A DNA stretch of 64,000 nucleotides from Verticiella sediminum. GTDB taxonomy: Bacteria; Pseudomonadota; Gammaproteobacteria; Burkholderiales; Burkholderiaceae_B. This document shows, one piece after another, positions 25,587 to 33,508 of this stretch. The position numbers and the translations under genes are program-made. The notes beneath the pieces are model-generated. The model was not told the DNA's origin, did not search any database, and saw only the letters and a program-made list of their open reading frames with translations. Position 1 is the stretch's first letter. Every line of letters starts with the position of its first letter. The DNA is taken from the NCBI RefSeq assembly GCF_007558815.1, contig NZ_VLTJ01000039.1, positions 744,001 to 808,000 of the forward strand, written 5' to 3'.

Positions 25587-25886
25587 TCATTTCACCGCGT
25601 CCCTGGCCTTGTTGAGCCAGCCGGCCACGTCATCGACCTGGTAGGCGCGGAACTGACCGCGTAGCACTCGCGACAGCGCGGACGTTGACAGCCCCAACAC
25701 GGCGGCCGCTTTTTTTCTGGACCATTGCCGTGCCTTGATAGCGTCATTCAGTTGCATGATTAGGCGCGACTTAGCCAGCATCCTCTCGGCGTCGGGTATG
25801 TCGAGATCGGCATAGACGTTGCCGCTGCTGTGGTGAATTTCAATTTCGCCCTGGTCGGGTACTGATACGATAGATTTATGGAGCAT
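25587..25886 (-). CDS. XRE-type HTH protein, probable orphan antitoxin/regulator
   Basis: A 99-residue protein from ATG 25886 (GGGAGG site; the longer open frame is not favoured). The N-terminal segment SSGNVYADLDIPDAERMLAK and the HTH (KKAAAVLGLSTSALSRVLRG) are typical of antitoxins paired with HigB/Gp49-type toxins. No such toxin is adjacent: the neighbour, 88 nt upstream, is the ParE toxin gene. It may be a remnant half of a toxin-antitoxin pair or an operon regulator. Confidence 0.7.
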   Translation of the reverse strand: MLHKSIVSVPDQGEIEIHHSSGNVYADLDIPDAERMLAKSRLIMQLNDAIKARQWSRKKAAAVLGLSTSALSRVLRGQFRAYQVDDVAGWLNKARDAVK

Positions 25887-25974
25887 GTGGCCTCCCTTTA
25901 TTGCAGTCTGTCCCGGTCGCCGGTGAGGATTTTCCGTCAATGGGTATCGACATGCGGACCATCTTTGCCATCGT

Positions 25975-26292
25975 CTAATCCTCTTGGTTGAGTCTGGTGG
26001 CCAGCCGCGTCAGGAGGTCCATTCGCTCATGCAAAATCGCCACGATCAATGCTGCCGCATCTTCGCGTGGCAGGCAAAAGACGTAGTGATGTTCACAGCG
26101 GGCCATCCGCAGCGCCGGGTAGATTTCGCTCATATCCTTGAAGGGGCGGTGTCCGTCAGCGAGGGCGGCAATCCCCTGTTCCAACTTGGCGATATAGCGC
26201 CGCACCTGGGCTGCGCCCCACTCCTTCCGCGTGTAGCGGATGATGCCGCGTAGATCGGCTTCGGCCTCGGTCGTTAGGACGTAGCCCGTCAA
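25975..26292 (-). CDS. parE: ParE toxin (RK2 type, RelE/ParE superfamily)
   Basis: A 105-residue toxin closely resembling RK2 ParE: EAEADLRGIIRYTRKEWGAA, QVRRYIAKLEQGIA and PALRMARCEHHYVFCLPRE, ending ERMDLLTRLATRL. ParE poisons DNA gyrase and keeps plasmid-free cells from surviving. It follows parD with a 4-nt overlap. It probably stabilises the island when excised and replicating. Confidence 0.95.
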   Translation of the reverse strand: MTGYVLTTEAEADLRGIIRYTRKEWGAAQVRRYIAKLEQGIAALADGHRPFKDMSEIYPALRMARCEHHYVFCLPREDAAALIVAILHERMDLLTRLATRLNQED

Positions 26293-26540
26293 GCGCGGTC
26301 CCCGTCAAGTTCCTCTTTGAGAATTTCTCCGACGCTCTTGGTGGACACCTTGCCGGCTAGCCCGTCGCTGACGCGCGTGTGCAGCAGGGTTTTTAGCTCC
26401 TGCCATGCCTGACCGGCGTCCGCATCACCAGGAAACAGGCGTTCCAGGGCGTACTGCTTGATGGTCTTCCCCTGCAAGGCGGCCAGAGCCTTGAGGCTCT
26501 GGTGCTGCTGGTCCGTTATGTCGATTGTCAGGCGACTCAT
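26289..26540 (-). CDS. parD: ParD antitoxin (RK2 type)
   Basis: An 83-residue protein from ATG 26540, almost the same as RK2 ParD (MSRLTIDITDQQHQSLKALA, TIKQYALERLFPGD, GLAGKVSTKSVGEIL). The ribbon-helix-helix N-terminus represses its own promoter, and the C-terminus neutralises ParE. The upstream extension of the open frame is not homologous and was left out. Confidence 0.95.
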   Translation of the reverse strand: MSRLTIDITDQQHQSLKALAALQGKTIKQYALERLFPGDADAGQAWQELKTLLHTRVSDGLAGKVSTKSVGEILKEELDGDRA

Positions 26541-26737
26541 AAGATAAGCTCCACAGATTACACAAACCCACATTAGCACATATGTAGGGGTGAGGCCACC
26601 GTCTACCAGAGGCGCTGGAATTGTCTTGCCAGCTCAGTAGGACCGGGAACATGCGCTAGGCGCATATAAATCGGACTTTCACAATTGGGCCTAGTGAGCT
26701 AAGATGGGCGCATTAACCTATACCCAAAAGAGCCAGT
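26541..26737. promoter_or_regulatory. Divergent par promoter region with probable res site
   Basis: This 197-bp gap separates parD (minus) from the parA-type resolvase (plus), the arrangement of the RK2 par locus, where the multimer-resolution site and both promoters share the gap. Imperfect dyads such as ATGCGCTAGGCGCAT (26651-26665) could be resolvase or ParD sites. Exact subsites could not be assigned. Confidence 0.5.
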
Positions 26738-27592
26738 ATGAGAACAAAGGAGGACCGACGCGTCGTGGCGCTACCGGTTGGAATCGCACACGATACGGGG
26801 TGGCTAACGGATGCCGGGGCCGAGAGAGTCAACGACCTGCGCGACAAGAAGCCGGTAGAGTCAATGAGGGTTGACAACGCCCCAGTCCCCAAAGTAGCCC
26901 GCGTCTATTTGCGCGTTAGTACCGATGCTCAGGACCTGGAACGCCAGGAAAGCATCATTGAGGCAGCCCGGTCGGTCGGGTACTACGTCGCTGGCGTCTA
27001 TCGTGAGAAGGCTTCAGGTGCGCGTCCAGACCGACCCGAGTTGCTGCGAATGCTCTCGGACCTACAGTCTGGCGAGGTAGTCATTGCAGAGAAAATCGAC
27101 CGTATCAGCCGCTTGCCGCTTGTAGATGCCGAGCGCCTGGTTGCAGCCATTCGAGCGAAGGGCGCACGTCTCGCCGTTCCTGGTGTTGTTGACCTGTCCG
27201 AGCTGGCGGCCGAGGCAACGGGCGTAGCCAAGATCGTGCTGGAATCCGTCCAGGACATGCTTTTGAAGCTCGCTCTACAAATGGCGCGCGACGATTACGA
27301 GGACCGCCGCGAACGGCAGCGCCAGGGCATTGAGCTGGCGAAGGGTGCGGGCAAGTACCGAGGCCGGCGGGCCGATCCGAAGCGCCGCGCCCAGGTGATC
27401 GCGTTGCGCCGATCCGGCCACAGCATCAACAAGACGGCCGAGCTGGTCGGGTGCAGCCCATCCCAAGTGAAGAGGATATGGGCGATCGAAGTGAGCCAGT
27501 CCGAGGCGGTGCGCATGGGGGCCTTCCGCGAGGACGCATTGACCGAGGCTGACGCGATGGTGGCTGCCGACCAAGAGGGTGCGAAGGTATGA
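26738..27592 (+). CDS. parA: Serine resolvase, RK2 ParA type
   Basis: A 284-residue small-serine recombinase. The catalytic motif VARVYLRVSTDAQDLERQ holds the nucleophile Ser; further blocks are GYYVAGVYREKASGARPDRP and VVIAEKIDRISRLPL. A C-terminal HTH has the pattern SINKTAELVGCSPSQVKRIW. It matches RK2 ParA, which resolves plasmid multimers at res, except for about 45 extra N-terminal residues; ATG 26864 is a possible shorter start. It is divergent from parDE as in RK2. Confidence 0.9.
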   Translation: MRTKEDRRVVALPVGIAHDTGWLTDAGAERVNDLRDKKPVESMRVDNAPVPKVARVYLRVSTDAQDLERQESIIEAARSVGYYVAGVYREKASGARPDRPELLRMLSDLQSGEVVIAEKIDRISRLPLVDAERLVAAIRAKGARLAVPGVVDLSELAAEATGVAKIVLESVQDMLLKLALQMARDDYEDRRERQRQGIELAKGAGKYRGRRADPKRRAQVIALRRSGHSINKTAELVGCSPSQVKRIWAIEVSQSEAVRMGAFREDALTEADAMVAADQEGAKV

Positions 27593-27858
27593 GCAACGGG
27601 CACTATTCCTTGCCTCCGCTTCGGCCGGAGCTGCAAGCCTCACATGATGAGATGGACGCTAAGGGCGATTACTTTGCCTATGCCGTGTGCCGCACATATG
27701 ACGGCCAGGCGTGGGAAGTGGCGACCAAGCAGGGCTGCATATATGGCACGCTCGATGGCTGCTATCTCGACCACGACGAAGCGGCCGCTGCAGGCGTGGC
27801 CTGGCTGCTGGAAAAGATCGACCACGAACCGATCGGCGACGAGGAGACCTGCCAGTGA
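27589..27858 (+). CDS. Small hypothetical protein downstream of parA
   Basis: An 89-residue soluble protein that overlaps parA by 4 nt (ATGA), so it is translationally coupled. Features: YFAYAVCRTYDGQAWEVATK and DHDEAAAAGVAWLLEKIDHE. In RK2 parA is followed by parB and parC; I cannot confirm that this is either one. It has no nuclease motif. Confidence 0.6.
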   Translation: MSNGHYSLPPLRPELQASHDEMDAKGDYFAYAVCRTYDGQAWEVATKQGCIYGTLDGCYLDHDEAAAAGVAWLLEKIDHEPIGDEETCQ

Positions 27859-28035
27859 TTATGGGAGAGCCAGGTGATATTTATGCCAGATCGAGACCGG
27901 GTCTCTGTTCATAAAACGGTGGTTTTTCTAACACCATAAAAAACCTACCTAAGCACTGCTACTTAGAATGTTAAGTTGTTAAGATGCCCATAAATTTATC
28001 ATCGTCCGAAAAATGTTAATAAATCAACGGATCGG

Positions 28036-28194
28036 TTATGCCCAGTTTCGAAGGATGACCAGAACCTGGATTTGCAGCGCGACGCACTGCAATTGTCTGG
28101 GGTTCAGGCGATCTACGAAGAGATGGCGAGCAGCAAAACCGCTGGTCGGCCGGAGCTGAACCATTGTCCGAAGGCGTTGCGTGCCGGTGGGTAG
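28036..28194 (+). pseudogene. Remnant of a Tn3-type resolvase N-terminus
   Basis: The frame ending at a stop at 28192-28194 reads VSKDDQNLDLQRDALQLSG and YEEMASSKTAGRPEL, the N-terminal block of Tn3-family resolvases. One base appears lost between IGYA (28031-28042) and VSKDD. The rest of the gene is missing. It marks a junction between the plasmid-derived half and the reverse-transcriptase cargo. The stretch 27859-28035 before it is AT-rich with a GGTTTTT/AAAAACC hairpin (27919-27945) and no gene. Confidence 0.65.
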
Positions 28195-28248
28195 CACATT
28201 CACATGATTTACCTTGGCCATGGTCAGGAAGAGTTAGGAGGAGAAAGT

Positions 28249-28449
28249 ATGACGAAGCTGGACTCAGAAGAGCTACCGAAGCCATTTTTCATCACTGAGG
28301 GTGGCCCATCAGCCGATCTCCCAATACACCCACATCGAACCAAAAGCCTTCCGCAAATCCTAGCGGGGCTCACCGATGGCGAGTTGGCGAGGTGGCCTGA
28401 CGCTCTTACAGACGCTGAGCGAGAGCGGAGGTATAGGGCCATAGGCTGA
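28249..28449 (+). CDS. Small ORF upstream of the reverse-transcriptase operon
   Basis: A 66-residue frame (MTKLDSEELPKPFFITEGGP) starts at ATG 28249, with AGGAGGAG six bases before it. The upstream part of the longer frame is ignored. The protein is hydrophilic, with TDGELARWPDALTDAERERR at its end, and has no recognised domain. It lies 160 nt ahead of drt3a on the same strand. It could be an accessory gene of the defence unit or an unrelated cargo gene. Confidence 0.55.
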   Translation: MTKLDSEELPKPFFITEGGPSADLPIHPHRTKSLPQILAGLTDGELARWPDALTDAERERRYRAIG

Positions 28450-28611
28450 GCGTCAGGAAGGAAAACATCGGCTGAATTGATTGGTAAGTAGGCGCGACCA
28501 AGTTCAACGATACCAGTTTGAGAATAGCCTGGCGTTGTCTGGTGCTTTCGGGTGGCGAGGGTAGTAATCCGATCGAATTAATTGACAACAAAAATGGAAT
28601 AGGTGCTGACG

Positions 28612-29958
28612 ATGCTCGACCAAATGTTCACTGCGGAGAACTTCCGTCGCATCTATGATGCTGAGAACCGCAAGGGCGCCGACTTGGCGACCCGATACTT
28701 CCCCACGCTTGAGCCATTTACACTCAATGTACGCAACAAGGTGCAGGAGATTCGTGATTTACGGAAAAGCGAAGCTGCACTCAAAGCGAGTGACTTCGAG
28801 GAGCGGTTACTTACGTTGAAGGCTGAACTAACGGCTTTGAAGGCAGATAAATCATCAGCCGTTGATGCCTTGATGGATAGCATCAGCCAGAAGGTACTTA
28901 AACCGCGCTTCAAGATCGATCTTTCCAAAAAGATCGGACCGAAGGGAAAGGCCGTTTTCTGCATTGACGAGGAGCCTGAAACCTTCTTCGTCATTAAGCA
29001 AATCCAGCGTAACATTCATCGAATTTATGGTGTCAAGCAAGCGAGTCGTCATGACCTCGTATGTCAGCTTCGCGATATGCTCGGCAGCAAATTTCCCTTT
29101 GAACTGGTTCGCACGGATATTTCGTCATTTTATGAAAGTATCGACCGTAAGCATTTGCTAGAGAAGCTGGAGCGCGACCAGCTATTGAGCCCCGCGTCAA
29201 AAAAATACATAAAACAAGTGATGGACTCATATGGCTTGATTTCTGGCTCATCTACTGGCGTTCCCCGAGGTGTGGGCATTAGCGCGTATTTAGCCGAGTT
29301 GTATCTGAGGCCGGTGGATAAGGCGATCCAGGCTCTTCCTGGTCTGGTGCTATATTGTCGGTTTGTCGACGACATAGTGGCAGTGTTTGCACGCCCGCCT
29401 GCTGGAAAAAGCCTCGGTTCATTCAAAGAGTTGATCAATGAAATCCTCAGTGATAACCGTCTTGCGCTCAATGAGGAAAAAACCTCTGAATTTAATCTGG
29501 CTGATACTAACCCGAAGAAGTTCGAGTATCTGGGGTATCGCTTCTGCCTCAAACAGGGGCAGCTTGAGATCAGCCCGAGCGCGGCAAAAATGATGAAGTA
29601 TCGGTCGAGGATGAATGCTGCGTTTGCAGACTATTGGCATGAGAAGTCTGTCGATTCAAAAGGTGCATTCAGGAGGTTGGTCGGACGCATTAAATTTCTG
29701 ACAGGTAACACACGCCTTTCCAACAGTAAGTCACGCGCTGCCACCGGAATATATTTTAACAACTCGGTCGTGACCGATTTGTCGAGCTTCAAATTACTCG
29801 ATAGGAGGCTCAGGAAGCGTATAGACAAGCTAGGGCGAAGTAGTCTTCAAAGGAAGTTAAGAAAACTTAAATTCACGACGGGTTTTGAGCAGCGACGGTA
29901 TCATAATTTTAGTACCCGAGAGTTGCAGATGATCGTGGGGGCCTGGAAGCATGACTAA
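28612..29958 (+). CDS. drt3a: Reverse transcriptase, DRT type 3 first subunit (UG3-like)
   Basis: A 448-residue reverse transcriptase from ATG 28612 (GTG 28603 is also open). Palm motif A is VRTDISSFYESID (Asp169), the B block is SGSSTGVPRGVGISAYLAEL, and catalytic motif C is YCRFVDDIV (Asp253/254), then EYLGYRF. An N-terminal helical region of about 100 residues precedes the fingers. There is no maturase, HNH nuclease or intron RNA, which argues against a group II intron. A second RT follows with an 8-nt overlap. The UG3+UG8 pairing defines DRT type 3 anti-phage systems; subgroup assignment is by my recognition of this layout. Confidence 0.85.
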   Translation: MLDQMFTAENFRRIYDAENRKGADLATRYFPTLEPFTLNVRNKVQEIRDLRKSEAALKASDFEERLLTLKAELTALKADKSSAVDALMDSISQKVLKPRFKIDLSKKIGPKGKAVFCIDEEPETFFVIKQIQRNIHRIYGVKQASRHDLVCQLRDMLGSKFPFELVRTDISSFYESIDRKHLLEKLERDQLLSPASKKYIKQVMDSYGLISGSSTGVPRGVGISAYLAELYLRPVDKAIQALPGLVLYCRFVDDIVAVFARPPAGKSLGSFKELINEILSDNRLALNEEKTSEFNLADTNPKKFEYLGYRFCLKQGQLEISPSAAKMMKYRSRMNAAFADYWHEKSVDSKGAFRRLVGRIKFLTGNTRLSNSKSRAATGIYFNNSVVTDLSSFKLLDRRLRKRIDKLGRSSLQRKLRKLKFTTGFEQRRYHNFSTRELQMIVGAWKHD

Positions 29959-32023
29959 GCGACGCGCTTCGCTCACTCACCGAAAGCAAAGGTCTGTACT
30001 CACCGATATGTTGCCGTTCGAAGTGCCGCCGACGTTCTCCAATCGGGGCTATTACCGCTTCTTGGTTAATAACAGCATTGAGATTCAGGATGGCCAGTTG
30101 CGCTGGATTTGCGAAACGACCGCTCTCGACCAGACAATGCGGTTACTGTTCGGAATCAAGCCAACAGCCGACATTGCGACTGCTGTTGTGAACGAGTGGG
30201 GCAAGGAGAAAACTCGCCGCAGTGTACCAATCGGTAAATGCGAGATGGCAACCATCCCTTTTAATTTCCGCGTCGCTCATAATCTTGATGGACGTACGCT
30301 TAGCGTTGTCCATCCGCGTAATCAGGTCGCCGTGGCAAGTTTTTACGCCATGCACAGCGCCTTGATTATATATCATACTTCTGTTAGCGAACTCTCGATT
30401 CGTCATCCTGTTTCGGTGTCGCGCTACGCTTATTTCAAAGACAAGCTTCATGAGGAGCGCTTAGATACTGTCGCAGGCGTCGAGGAAAGCGATCGAGAGT
30501 ATGAGCAGTTGGGATCTTATTTCGTGTATCGGAAATACCGAAATATTCACCGCTTCTTTGAATCGCATCAATACCATCGTAGTGAGAAAAAGTATGATGC
30601 AATGGTGCAGATTGATGTGGGTAAGTGCTTTGACAGCATCTATACTCACTCACTGCCTTGGGCGGTATTGGGCAAAGACCAGACGAAATTCAGTCTGGAG
30701 GCGTCGAAGAAAACTTTTGGGGGGCGTTTCGATGCCCTTATGCAAGATCTCAATCATAAAGAGACCAACGGTATAGTGATTGGCCCGGAGTTCTCCCGAA
30801 TTTTTGCTGAGATTATTCTGCAGGCCGTTGATGTAGAGGTGGTCGAGAAATTGTCCGAAGGGGCTAATCTGACCCACAAGGTAGATTATGAAATCTTCCG
30901 CTACGTGGATGATTTCTTTGTTTTTTATAATCAGGAGTCTACTCAACTCAAGATATTCGAGACGCTTCAACAGGTGCTCAAGTCTAAAAAACTCAGCATC
31001 AACACGGCAAAAATAAAGCATTATCAAAAGCCAATCATAACAGAAATTACGATTGCTAAAGAGCGTATCTCGATTCTGCTGAATGACGAGGTCGATCCAG
31101 TGTGTGAGGAGGAGCTTCTGGTCGATCCCTCCAGCCCTCCAAAGAAGAATCTGGCTTGCTCTGTAAATGCGAACCGTCTGATTGTCCGGTATAAGGCAGC
31201 CATCAAAGAGGCTGGCGTGACCTATGGTGATCTCCTGAACTACACCTTCGCTATAACCGAGAGTAAAATTGAGAAGCTTTCCAAAGCATATGTGACGAGC
31301 GACAAGTCAGATCGTGACCGTAAGCGCCTTTCCAATGCCTTGCTCGCGATTATGGAGTTCGTGTTTTTCGTTTACTCTGCAAGCCCGAAGGTCAATCATA
31401 CGATCCGCCTCTGCCGGATGATCACTGCTTCTGTAAATTTCCTGCAGGCGCAAAGTTTTCCATACGAGCAGAAACATTTACTGTTTAAGTATGTTCACGA
31501 CAACGTGTTGCAGCAGCTTGAAAAAAACACGATGAGCGTACATCGTGAGATCGAGAGCCTATACCTACTTATTTCCTTGTCGCAGATCGGTCGGGAATAT
31601 TGGCTGCCGGTTTCTGTGCTTCTCCGGCATTTCCTAATCAAGGAGGAAGAAGATACAGCGTGCTATGTTCGTCCGTCGGGCTTTATGAATCACTTTTCGA
31701 TAACAGTTCTGCTGTCCTATATCAAAGACAAGGTTCGCTATGAAAAGTTGAAGACTTTCGTAGAGGATCACATCATTGCCAAACTCGAATATATGAAGGC
31801 CCATTGTCCGGATGATGCGGAAACACTGATTTTGCTGCTTGATTTGATTGTCTGCCCTTATATTAGTAACGCTACTAAAGCTGCCATTGGACAGGTTTTT
31901 GGGCTAGATGAGATAAAGCTTGCATTGATTCAATTATCCAACGATCAGTGGTTCACCGCTTGGGGTGATAAATTCGACCTCGGGAAAGAGCTGGAGGCGA
32001 GGCGTAGTCGTGAAGTATACTGA
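29951..32023 (+). CDS. drt3b: Reverse transcriptase, DRT type 3 second subunit (UG8-like)
   Basis: A 690-residue protein. RT motif A is VQIDVGKCFDSIYTHSL (Asp222), the B-like block is NGIVIGPEFSRIFAEIIL, and motif C is FRYVDDFFVFYNQ (Asp320/321). A large all-helical C-terminal region of about 300 residues follows (TFAITESKIEKLSKAY onward). The start overlaps the drt3a stop, so the two are made together. Base composition is well below the host and unlike the IncP-type genes, so the pair has its own history. No partner nuclease is encoded. In DRT systems the RT synthesises DNA as part of the defence response. Confidence 0.85.
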   Translation: MTKRRASLTHRKQRSVLTDMLPFEVPPTFSNRGYYRFLVNNSIEIQDGQLRWICETTALDQTMRLLFGIKPTADIATAVVNEWGKEKTRRSVPIGKCEMATIPFNFRVAHNLDGRTLSVVHPRNQVAVASFYAMHSALIIYHTSVSELSIRHPVSVSRYAYFKDKLHEERLDTVAGVEESDREYEQLGSYFVYRKYRNIHRFFESHQYHRSEKKYDAMVQIDVGKCFDSIYTHSLPWAVLGKDQTKFSLEASKKTFGGRFDALMQDLNHKETNGIVIGPEFSRIFAEIILQAVDVEVVEKLSEGANLTHKVDYEIFRYVDDFFVFYNQESTQLKIFETLQQVLKSKKLSINTAKIKHYQKPIITEITIAKERISILLNDEVDPVCEEELLVDPSSPPKKNLACSVNANRLIVRYKAAIKEAGVTYGDLLNYTFAITESKIEKLSKAYVTSDKSDRDRKRLSNALLAIMEFVFFVYSASPKVNHTIRLCRMITASVNFLQAQSFPYEQKHLLFKYVHDNVLQQLEKNTMSVHREIESLYLLISLSQIGREYWLPVSVLLRHFLIKEEEDTACYVRPSGFMNHFSITVLLSYIKDKVRYEKLKTFVEDHIIAKLEYMKAHCPDDAETLILLLDLIVCPYISNATKAAIGQVFGLDEIKLALIQLSNDQWFTAWGDKFDLGKELEARRSREVY

Positions 32024-32280
32024 CCTCGGCGCTCCGCTTTACCCTTAATGGCTGTTGGCAGCCCACACACAAGCGCCAACTCTTCCCCTATATCAATTGG
32101 GGGGAGGGTATGAGACGGCAGGAGCGGGCCGTCTCTCCTCTGCATTCTTGCTACGTCGGCGCTTTCGTTGGCATTGCTGCATCAAGGCAGGCTAGGCGCA
32201 AGCTGGTGTACATGTGGGTTATCCCTGATCGTTAGGTGTTTTCAGCTAACCCATGAGACTAACTGAGCGTTTTTTTGGGG
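32024..32280 (+). ncRNA. Candidate DRT3 non-coding RNA with CACACACA loop
   Basis: Directly after drt3b there is no ORF but dense secondary structure: GTTGGC (32054-32059) pairs with GCCAAC (32075-32080), enclosing CACACACA at 32064-32071; CTTCCCC pairs with GGGGGAG; GAGACGGC (32112-32119) pairs perfectly with GCCGTCTC (32128-32135); TGGGTTA (32215-32221) pairs with TAACCCA (32247-32253). A seven-T run lies at 32270-32276. DRT type 3 is reported to need an ncRNA, and I recall work describing alternating GT/AC repeat synthesis by its RTs, which an ACACAC template would suit. The RNA ends are not defined. Confidence 0.6.
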
Positions 32281-32362
32281 GAGGGGTATTCTTCATGGTA
32301 CTGCTGCTCTGTTGATTTTTATATGTCTGTTTTTAAATGGATTTTTACTGCCATTGATAATA

Positions 32363-32374
32363 GAGTGGGAGTGA
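32363..32374 (+). repeat. attR: 12-bp direct repeat closing island 1
   Basis: GAGTGGGAGTGA, identical to the guaA terminus at 15947-15958. Downstream the sequence continues into another integrase region, so this copy is also the left junction of the older island 2. Confidence 0.85.
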
Positions 32375-32501
32375 CGGAGCGTCTTTCGGAGGCTATCGGC
32401 AGGTATCGGTAGAAGTGTCGTAACTTGTTGAATTTAAAAGTATAAGTTGCGTTTTCTGTCGGTGGCTATCGCCGGCCAGCAGAACGGGTCGGCGACAGAA
32501 C

Positions 32502-32646
32502 TGACGGTAAGCCCCCGGAGGTCGGCTCCAGACCTTCCTGTTTACTATTGAGACCGAACCGGTCTTTGACGGTAAAAAACTCCTGAGGAAAGCTTGTTTC
32601 ATGCGGCTTTCCGAGCATCAACGGGTCTCCAGGTCCCTGACGGTAA
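32502..32646 (+). repeat. Three direct repeats TGACGGTAA, possible integrase arm sites
   Basis: TGACGGTAA occurs at 32502-32510, 32567-32575 and 32638-32646 (spacing 65 and 71 bp), between attR and the broken integrase. Position and spacing suit arm-type binding sites of the DUF4102 domain. The rest of 32375-32675 holds no gene. Confidence 0.45.
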
Positions 32647-32675
32647 AAGCCGTCACGAACAGGAGGAACACCTCG

Positions 32676-33354
32676 ATGCTCACCGATACTGCACTGCGCA
32701 ATCTCAAGCCTAAGTCCAGGATTTAAAGGTTTTTGACCGCGATGGCATGTACGTGGCGGTATCGACCGCCGGTACCATCACCTTCCGCTACGACTACCGT
32801 CTCAACGGACGCCGCGAGACGCTGACGCGACCTGGAACGAGGTGGATTTCGAGAACGCCACCTGGACGATCCCCAAGGTGCGGATGAAGGGGCGCAAGCC
32901 GCACGTGGTCTACCTGTCGCGGCAGACGATGGACATCTTCGTGGCCCTGCACACCTGCGCGTCAGGCTCGCGATTCGTGCTGCCGTCGCGCTATGACCCC
33001 GACCGGTGCATGTCGCATGCCACGCTCAACCGGGTGACCCAGCTCATTGGTTCACGTGCGAAGGAAGCCGGGTTGCCGCTGGAGCCGTTCACGGTGCATG
33101 ACCTGCGGCGCACCGCGTCCACGCTGCTCAACGAGGTGGGCTTCAACGGGGACTGGATCGAGAAGTGCCTGGCGCACGAGGAGGGCAGCCGGTCTTCGCG
33201 CTCGGTCTACAACAAGGCCGAGTACGCCGGGCCGCGGCGGTACATGCTCCAGGAGTGGGCCGACATGGTGGAGGCGTGGGTCGATGGGCGCACGCATGTG
33301 CCGAAGCTGGTGCCGGAGGACGTGTCGGTCCCGGTGCTCAGCACGGCTTTGTGA
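32676..33354 (+). pseudogene. Broken P4-type integrase of island 2
   Basis: AGGAGG precedes ATG 32676, and the first frame reads MLTDTALRNLKPKSRI before a stop at 32724. The next frame continues KVFDRDGMYVAVSTAGTITF and NGRRETLT, then jumps to the catalytic half (ATWNEVDFENATWTIPKVRM, HDLRRTAS, CLAHEEG, VYNKAEY). So there is one frameshift plus an internal deletion of about 150-200 residues, including the first catalytic Arg region. The catalytic C-terminal part is well conserved with the island 1 integrase. Confidence 0.85.
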
Positions 33355-33422
33355 GGGAGGAGCGCAGATGACCTTGACCGGGATCGCTTCTAGCGGACAT
33401 TCCGAGGCTTGCATTCGTCCAG

Positions 33423-33447
33423 AAAAGATCACTATGGGTGATCTTTT
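33423..33447. promoter_or_regulatory. Operator-like palindrome upstream of abiEi
   Basis: AAAAGATCAC-TATGG-GTGATCTTTT is a perfect 10-bp inverted repeat. Its half-site with spacer (GATCACTATGG) recurs at 33502-33512, overlapping the abiEi ATG. AbiEi proteins repress their own operon by binding inverted repeats in the promoter, which fits. Confidence 0.6.
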
Positions 33448-33508
33448 CCTCAGTTCATTAAACTCATCGTTCTTGGCGTTGGTTTATAAATCTGATATTT
33501 TGATCACT

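Larger units (their letters stand above)
15947..32374 (+). mobile_element. Island 1: guaA-integrated mobilisable element carrying DRT3-like defence
   Basis: A 16.4-kb element between the two 12-bp att repeats. Order: integrase, oriT copy 1, regulator, AlpA/RepA/RepC with iterons, a TrbK-like lipoprotein, oriT copy 2 (inverted), trbJKL, two small genes, an orphan antitoxin, parE/parD, parA resolvase, a resolvase remnant and the paired reverse transcriptases. Base composition is lower than the host, most clearly in the RT genes. It lacks a relaxase, primase, coupling protein and most mating-pair genes, so I infer mobilisation in trans by an IncP-type plasmid. Confidence 0.85.

Noticed and set aside
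28612-32023. Reverse transcriptases as group II intron, retron or diversity-generating element
   Set aside because: No maturase or HNH domain, no intron RNA ends, no msr/msd-like inverted repeats upstream, no template/variable repeat pair; two distinct RTs overlap as in DRT3.
33047-33508. N-terminal extension of the abiEi frame through the integrase remnant
   Set aside because: The Arg/Ser/Cys-rich translation is a shadow of the integrase; the family homology starts at 33509 beside its operator.
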